NCBI GenBank assembly: GCA_946894095.1
Contig: OX335651.1
Location: 8,082,501-8,146,500, forward strand
Source: Incurvaria masculella
Taxonomy: Eukaryota; Arthropoda; Insecta; Lepidoptera; Incurvariidae
Direction: 5' to 3'
Length of the DNA stretch: 64,000 bases
Shown: positions 57,899 through 64,000 of the stretch, in pieces
Numbering within the stretch: the first letter of the stretch is position 1
How the letters are laid out: the number at the start of each line of letters is the position of its first letter
The notes under the pieces: generated by a model
Told to the model about the DNA's origin: nothing
Seen by the model: the letters and a program-made list of their open reading frames with translations, nothing else
The model's database searches: none
Program-made: the position numbers and the translations under genes

Positions 57899-60800
57899 AT
57901 GGCTACAGTGATAACGTCTTGGAATCCGGAAAAAAAGCACAGTGACATAGAGAGGTAAGTACGATTAATAAGCAATCAACCTATGATTTGATTTTTTTAC
58001 GTCATCTTGACATAGAACCAGCCGAGCGGTCTGAAGGGAGCGGTGGTTCGTTGAACGGTCCACTTATGAGCATGGGGGGAAAACATTTACAAGAGTGCCC
58101 CATTCTTAGCTTCTAGCTGGATATCAGGGATGGTAGAGTGGATTTTTAGAAGCATTTTTGGTCAAGGAACATGGGCGCGGAAACGAAGTTTTCTATCTAA
58201 AATATTTTTTTGAAAATATAAAATCCGCTTAATAATTTCCACCGCGTCCAATTGCGCCACTCACTAATCACCTGCCAACATTGCAACCGAAAAGTGTTGC
58301 CAGACGCCAAAATATATATTCCGTGAGGTTCTAACTCTAATATAACCTAAATAAGCTTAAAAAAAGCCTTTTTTAAATGCACCTCGAAGCCCAGGCAGGT
58401 AAGTTGATGGCTACGCCGAAAGACTCGCTTGGTCGGCCCTTTCGCTACGCGAGCGCATGAGGAGCGAAAGCTCGCTCAGGACCTCCTGCGCGAGCTTTCG
58501 TCTCCGCACTTCTAAAAAACACTCTAGGGATGACGCACACCAACATGTAATGTCGGGGCGGCTAAGTCGGTTATGGAGCAATACGAGTACAGCAATTGTT
58601 AATTTTACCCTAAATTATGGGAAATTACATATTGGCAACATTTTACCTGCACTATGAATTTGTCACTTGACCACAGACTATAGAGAGATACTACGCATTT
58701 GATCTGTTCGCGTCGGAATACAGAATGAACGTTAATATTGCATCGCGCGCCACCATCGTTGTCGCATCGACGCATATAGTATCGCGTCGGAATACAGAAC
58801 GAATGTTAATATTGCTGACGGTATTTCATATTTTCAAAAAAATATTTTAGATAGAAAATTTCTTTCCGCGCCCATGTTCCTTGACCAAAAATGCTTCTAA
58901 AAATCCACTCTACCATCCCTGATATCCAGCTAGAAGCTAAAAATGGCGCACTCTTGTAAATTTCACCCGCATGGGGCTCATGAGTGGACTGAATCTGTTT
59001 GTTATTTTAATGCAACGATTACAAATATAGCTAGACCATCAATGCATCTTTCATCTTTTTGAAATTCCTAAATAAGTAGCATAGTTATTTTTAAAACACA
59101 CAATTACATTAAGGGCCGGTATTTTAATCGTCCCTCTTCCTAGCCTCAACTTTAAGCGAAGCTTAAGGAACAAAATGGAGCATTTTAACGCAAACTAAAT
59201 GGTAAGCGAAGTTTTATAATGTCCCCAGCAATCTATTTTCAAAGGCCTATAACACCTTAAAGCCTTGGCTACCGTATAGTTTTGGTTCAAATGCTGCTTA
59301 AGCTTCGCATAAAGTTGAGGGTAGGAAGAGGGACGATTGAAATACTGGCCCTAATTGAACCATTTTCAAAGTGGTAATGAAAATTGGATGGAGAGCATCC
59401 AGTTCAATGTTGTCGCGAAATATAAGGAAGGTCCTGGCATGGCACCTCCTATGTAGTTTTTTGACTAATATGACAGTAGGCATCAATGTCCACCCTAGGA
59501 CTTTCTTCATATGGCACACTATATTGAACTGGATGGAAATAATGGATTTCGGACCATCTTTCATTCAATGCGATGGTATTGAAACGGACGGGGTTTAACC
59601 ATTCACCTATGAGGCGACCAAGCAGTTCGTCATTCATGGTTCAAATTCCATGTAAACTGTAGGTCCTCTTTCTTACTTAATAGTGTTGGTAGGGTTAATC
59701 CTGCCTGTCCCTTCATGTCCAGCCATACCATGAAAAACTAATTTATGGTAAATTCACAGATGGGTATGCCTCTACCCTGCGTATATCAACAGCAAGAAAA
59801 CACTTGCAGAGGGCCGGCGCCTGCCGCGGGCGCAGTGTGTGGAGAACCCCACGCATCAAGAGATCCGAGATGTGCTCTCATCTACGGGCCTTCGTGTTGG
59901 TGTCGAAAACAAGATCTACTCCCGGGAGCGAAGCAAGGTTCTTCTCGTCTTACTCTTCTGCATACATACAAAAAACCATCACACTGCTTCCCCTGAGGAG
60001 TAGGCAAACACATGCATTTCAAACATGCACTACAATTACGGGTGCTACATACCGGACTTTTATGAAATATTTCATCTGGTCGTAGAACATTCTCCTGAGC
60101 CACCTGGGCATTACACAATACAATAAAAAATGGTAATCAGTTTCAGTTTCTCATCCATTAGATGTTAATTGCTGACCCGGATTAAAATATTTTTTCTTTT
60201 TCTGCTTGTTCGATTACTTCTGGCGAAGAAGAACCAACAAGAAACTTCGTCAGGTTTTTCTTTTGTATTTTTTGTCCATTAATACTTACAAACAAGTTTA
60301 CCGTCGTTGATGTGAATAACCATTCTGTGGAATAACAAAAAGTATCCCTCTAAGCGAGATAAATTGTGGGCAAAGAACCAAAGAAGAGATATTTGGCACA
60401 AATTTCTCTTCTTTGGTCTCTCTTCTTGGACTCACACATGCGAGAACCCTGGTCACATGCTATTCAGAAAAAGTGTCCACTCAAAATCAACTTAGGGTCA
60501 CTGTAAGAGCTGTAAGAAGTAACTGCAAACTAAATAAACACATGTATGCCATGCAATTGTCCGAAGGGGACGTGTGCAGGATGTTTGCAAGAAGAAAGAA
60601 ACTCCACTTCACATTCTATGCGACTGTTGGCCCTTAGGGCGCATAAGAAGTATTCACCTAGGCGGGCATATGATGTGCACATCAGTTAGATGAGATTAGA
60701 TCGATCGCTCCCCAAAAACTACTACACTTCATTAAAAGTATAGGGTTAGAGAGCGAGCTATAAAGGGATAAAGTCACAATAGATCGATAAATAAATAAAT

Positions 60801-63169
60801 AAATATTTTCAGGTTGCAGTGACATTGAGCTGCAGACACCGATTAGAGGCACATGACACCCAGTTCGAATAAATAAAATAAATAGTCATTGATAGATTAC
60901 TACTGCTCACAAAGATCATTATGGTTGATTCAGTATCTGAAATAGAACAACTTATTAAAAAGCCTTTTTAATCCATGCCTTTACTAAAGAAACTACTCTT
61001 GACAAATAAATAATGTTAGGGGGAACGGCATAACGTATAATATGCAGATCGTATAATGTCATATTTTAACAAAATTTTAAAACCATGCACAACGTATAAT
61101 CGGCAGATCGTATAATCTTATACGTAGTGCATGAAGAAGTCCAAAAAATTAAATTACTTATTTCTCCATGCATAACGTATAATAGTCACAACGTATAATG
61201 TTAAGATCTTTATTTAACAAAAAAAGAAAACCATGCATATCATATAATCCTAAAATATTTCATACGATAAGCGCCCTTATCGATATAAGTTTAAAGATTA
61301 AACTCGCACGCGACTTTTCGACCGTCTCAATTAGCGTTGTAGCAAATTGTTACTCTTCAACAGATATCAATTCGTAGCAATTTCAGCCTTAAATGTATCG
61401 TTGTTAGGGCGCTTTATGCAGTGCTTCTTGGCATATTATACGTTCTGCATGGTTTTCTTTTTTTGTAAATTCATGTTAGGAATATTATACGTTGTGACTA
61501 TTGTACGTTCTGCATGATGCAAAGAGTTTATTTTATTTTTAAACTCATGCACAACGTATAACATTATACGTTGTGAATATTATACGATATGCATGGTTTT
61601 AATTTTTTGGAAAAAAATACTATTATACGTTGTGAATATTATACGTAGTGAATACGACTCTAATGTTACCATGCTTTCTATGCACAATTTCGCTAATTCC
61701 AGGAAATGCTGTATCGGGGTCGCATCCGGGTGCAGTTAAAGAATGACGATGGTAGCCCCGTCAATCCGGAGTACCCCACACGTGAGGCCGTGATGAAATT
61801 CATTACTGAGACCATTCCCAAACTGAAGACCCGACAGAATAGGTAACCCAACTTGTTCTACTTTGTTAGATTCTTACGACCGATGATTTTTAAAAGGTTT
61901 GGGACTTTGTTATCATTTTAAACATTATAATCATGCTACTATAATAAAAAGAGATAGCCGATGTTATGCGTCTGGCATGTTCGCGGAGAACGGTTTGACT
62001 GATTTCTTTGGTGTACTGCGCAAACAGAAGGCGGCATTCCTTCGCCGTTCAGCCATCAGTGAGAATAGAATAGTAGCAAATATTTTGGGACGAATTTATT
62101 ATAAGGATTTTATTAATGTATGACTTAGTTTTAATATTATTTATAATTTTATGGGACAATGCACCTGATTTAAATACATTAATATTATTATTATTATATG
62201 TTTGTTGGTATGTGGAGGGTAATCTCCGGAACCATATTTTAAAAATATCATTCACTATTTGAAAGGTACATTATACCAAATGGTCATAGGCTATATAATA
62301 TGCATATAAATGTACGGCTGATTTTTTCCTCTTAAAAAGTTCTATAAAAAAGCCCGCAACAGCACACATCTCTATTCTAAGAAACAATTGCCATTTTTTT
62401 CTTAAAAATGTTGATAAAAATAAAGAATAATTTGCAGAGCTGGTTTCACAATATGGTGTTAATCTGTATCTGAATAAATATATTTATTATCTAAATTATT
62501 TAATTTACAATGTATTAGCCCTTCAGACTAAATGATTTAAAAAGATATCTTGGAAATTATTGCAAATTATAAATTCCCGTGCCAAACAAATATTATGGAT
62601 GCAGTCGAACGGTGGTGGCGGCAGAGGCATGCGGGCGTTGACATGTTGGCGCGGGAGAAGAGGATAGAGTGTCGACGTAGCCGACCCACACAGCGAGCAT
62701 GGAACGACGGAATTGGCGATTGAAACTCATTCGTATGGCGACAGTGTAGCCACGAGTTAGTGGAAAACGTCTGACTGCATTTAGTTCTCTTACGAATACG
62801 GGACGCACAATATCGAATGTTCGTGGCAATAAATAGCGCCCTGTGAGTTCTTACGTGTTGTTGGATCTTGAGAAAATCAGTAATAAGCGAACTCACATCT
62901 CCTTTTTGCTAGGTTATAATTTTATTCTGGTCACCCAAGAATATTTGTTGTTTAAACTTTAAATCATACAATTTGGCATTGGTGGTTTCCGCACACATAT
63001 TATGGACGAAAACTACTAAGCCACTCAGATGAGGCGTGAACTGCAATAAGTACTGAATAATGCTACACTCACACTGTTTTAATATCTCTTTTTCAGACCG
63101 GCTGATCAGCCTGCGCAGTCCAGCAACCAGTCCAGCAATAAGAATAAGGGAAAGAAAGGACGCCGATGA
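57899..63169 (+). CDS. SRP19: Signal recognition particle 19 kDa protein, complete
   Basis: Four exons in phase: 57899-57954, 59760-59937, 61703-61842 and 63097-63169 (TGA 63167-63169), 447 bases, 148 residues. Motifs in order are the N-terminal WNPEKKHSDIERW, the RNA-binding core CLYPAYINSKKTLAEGRRLP, CVENPTHQEIRDVL, YRGRIRVQLKNDDGSPV, IPKLKTRQNR, then a Ser/Asn/Lys/Gly-rich basic tail ending KGKKGRR. SRP19 binds the tips of helices 6 and 8 of SRP RNA and helps load SRP54 during particle assembly. All core motifs are present and the length is normal for insects. The exon 2 donor (AAG before GTTCTT) is weak. AATAAA begins three bases after the stop codon. Confidence 0.96.
58058..58989. mobile_element. 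Large foldback element in SRP19 intron 1
   Basis: Arms at 58058-58225 and 58822-58989 are inverted copies (GTCCACT(T/C)ATGAG at the outer ends; AAAATATTTTTTTGAAAAT at the inner ends). The middle of about 600 bases contains a near-exact local duplication (CGCGTCGGAATACAGAA, near 58709 and 58784). No transposase frame is recognisable. Confidence 0.85.
59113..59351. mobile_element. Tourist/Harbinger-like MITE with TAA duplication
   Basis: 55-base inverted ends start GGGCC(G/A)GTATTT and include TCGTCCCTCTTCCTA; the element is flanked by TAA (59110-59112 and 59352-59354). A 3-bp TWA duplication is typical of PIF/Harbinger. SINE pieces follow at 59365-59470, 59480-59610 (minus) and 59616-59710. 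Confidence 0.8.
59938..60989. other. SRP19 intron 2, first part
   Basis: No exon or recognisable repeat. Open frames here overlap the SRP19 exon or are random. Confidence 0.4.
60990..61660. repeat. Array of AACGTATAAT-type motifs around an inverted centre
   Basis: About 16 copies of (A/T)ACGTATAAT or its complement ATTATACGT(T/A), often next to TGCATG, occur in two clusters: about 61030-61200 mainly in one orientation and 61430-61650 mainly in the other. They flank a centre (about 61265-61420) bounded by AAGCGCCC and GGGCGCTT. This is a palindromic, motif-dense structure of a type I do not recognise, ending about 40 bases upstream of SRP19 exon 3. Confidence 0.7.
61843..63096. other. SRP19 intron 3
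   Basis: Mostly AT-rich. A GC-rich block of about 300 bases at 62580-62880 stands out and is open in more than one minus-strand frame, but it matches no protein I recognise and has no clear splice sites. Confidence 0.4.
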
Positions 63170-63171
63170 AA

Positions 63172-63212
63172 AATAAAAATAACATTATAAAAAAGTTTAT
63201 TATCAAAATAAA
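63172..63212. terminator. Back-to-back poly(A) signals of SRP19 and the convergent gene
   Basis: AATAAA on the plus strand at 63172-63177 and 63207-63212 serves SRP19. TTTATT at 63196-63201 is AATAAA for the minus-strand gene. The two transcripts therefore end within or across each other. Confidence 0.7.
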
Positions 63213-63259
63213 AAATTATAATAATTACATGTGCTTACAAGAATATTAAATTTTATCAT

Positions 63260-64000
63260 CTATTGCTTACTATGGCTGTCTTCGATGGTGTAGTTACTGT
63301 AGCCACTTAATATCTCAATAGGATTAATGGACTGTGTCACATCTCCTGTAATGTTGCTAAGGTTGATCCCGAAATGTTTAAAGTCTAAATCTCTTGGTCC
63401 AGAGACTTCATTTTGTTTGGTAGCTGTACTATTTCTGCCAAGCTTTTGTTTATCACTGGTGTCACTCTGTGTGTCACCGATGACGCTTTTTCCAATATTG
63501 TTGTTGGGTTGTACGGACTGTTCATCAACATACTCTTCAATTGTTCCATGGTGTCCTCGTATGCTGCTTCCATATCCTTTTCTGTCACTTTTGATCTTGT
63601 TTCCTCTATCTTTGATTTTATCCTGGACTTCAAATTGTTTGATACCTGCTCCAATCTTTCGAAGGCGTTCATCGGTTTTGGTGAGTGAGTTATCTCTTCT
63701 TCCGGAGAGTTGTCCGAGACTTGCAGCTCCCTGTTTTCTTGTTGATTCATTGTTGGAGATACTGCTATTTGCACTGTTTCGTGGAGTACCCTCGGTATGT
63801 TCTGAAACACTCTCTGAAAGGTTTCCAGGCCTTGCGATTTGGGAAACATCTTCAGAATATCCACTATTCCTGGGGACATCTCTTGTATCGTCTCTGTTAT
63901 CTGTGGGGCGGCTTCCATTATAGTATCGCTCATTAGCTCTCCCACCTGCAGTGGTATTTGCTGAAGATAATGTGGGTAATGGAGCCTGTGAGGATATAGG
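63260..64000 (-). CDS. 3' exon of an unrecognised gene, open in two frames
   Basis: Two minus-strand frames are open from the window edge. Frame A runs to TAG at 63385-63387 (204 codons) and looks like a helical, charged protein (MSPGIVDILKMFPKS, then FERLEQVSNNLKSRI and MEQLKSMLMNSP). Frame B runs to TAG at 63260-63262 (246 codons) and is Ser/Asn/Gly/Arg-rich over most of its length, ending SGYSNYTIEDSHSKQ. Frame A may be the true frame, shifting into B near 63390 by a one-base change, because B's last 45 codons look coding; or B may be the true frame. CTTCAG before 63960 could be an acceptor. I do not recognise the family, and the start lies outside the window. Confidence 0.6.
   Translation of the reverse strand, partial: PISSQAPLPTLSSANTTAGGRANERYYNGSRPTDNRDDTRDVPRNSGYSEDVSQIARPGNLSESVSEHTEGTPRNSANSSISNNESTRKQGAASLGQLSGRRDNSLTKTDERLRKIGAGIKQFEVQDKIKDRGNKIKSDRKGYGSSIRGHHGTIEEYVDEQSVQPNNNIGKSVIGDTQSDTSDKQKLGRNSTATKQNEVSGPRDLDFKHFGINLSNITGDVTQSINPIEILSGYSNYTIEDSHSKQ

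Noticed and set aside
62567..62896. Minus-strand frames in SRP19 intron 3
   Set aside because: A GC-rich block with several short overlapping frames, no motif and no splice signals that join it to a neighbour.
63327..63923. Plus-strand frame of 198 codons opposite the last gene
   Set aside because: It is hydrophobic and cysteine-rich as the mirror of Ser/Asn/Gly codons on the minus strand, and it starts in the intergenic tail of a convergent gene.

Overview
The window looks like nuclear DNA of an insect, most probably a moth or butterfly (Lepidoptera). Genes are split into small GT-AG exons. Introns are AT-rich and packed with tRNA-headed SINEs, 5'-truncated LINEs, short foldback and MITE elements, and a young BEL/Pao retrotransposon. 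There are no bacterial-type operons, CRISPR arrays or rRNA genes. The order assignment is an inference from the repeat types, not from a marker gene.

Three recognisable host genes and one unknown gene are present. (1) On the + strand, 4373-15315 holds the 3' half of a proline/glutamine/tyrosine-rich protein, probably a muscle Z-disc PDZ protein of the Zasp type. Its upstream exons lie before the window, and it has a candidate alternative last exon at 12912-12959. (2) On the - strand, 40531-20264 holds a complete HERC4-type ubiquitin ligase: RCC1 blades, a Lys/Pro/Ser linker, then a HECT domain with its catalytic cysteine. I could place 20 coding exons whose phases all agree, giving about 1073 residues. 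(3) On the + strand, 57899-63169 holds a complete four-exon SRP19 (148 residues). (4) On the - strand, 64000-63260 holds the 3' end of an unrecognised gene that converges on SRP19, with both 3' ends inside about 30 bases. Its last exon is open in two frames.

Between HERC4 and SRP19 lies a nested set of mobile elements. A long-inverted-repeat element (arms at 40884-41011 and 54112-54290) was hit by a P-like/THAP DNA transposon (41012-54111, perfect 8-bp target duplication). That was hit by a BEL/Pao element (41143-52516, 5-bp target duplication, LTRs identical by eye), whose pol is in turn split by about 5.1 kb of unrelated DNA (about 45593-50708). This innermost insert carries SINE pieces, two foldback elements and two exons of a SAM-domain gene with an in-frame stop. 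A second P-like copy with its own perfect 8-bp duplication sits in a HERC4 intron (34783-36847).

Other repeats are a TTAA-flanked MITE family (five copies of about 0.5 kb), at least fifteen SINE copies or pieces, several foldback elements crowding SRP19, and an unusual array of about 16 copies of an AACGTATAAT-type motif ending about 40 bases before SRP19 exon 3. All family calls come from reading the sequence and translations by eye; no database search was run.
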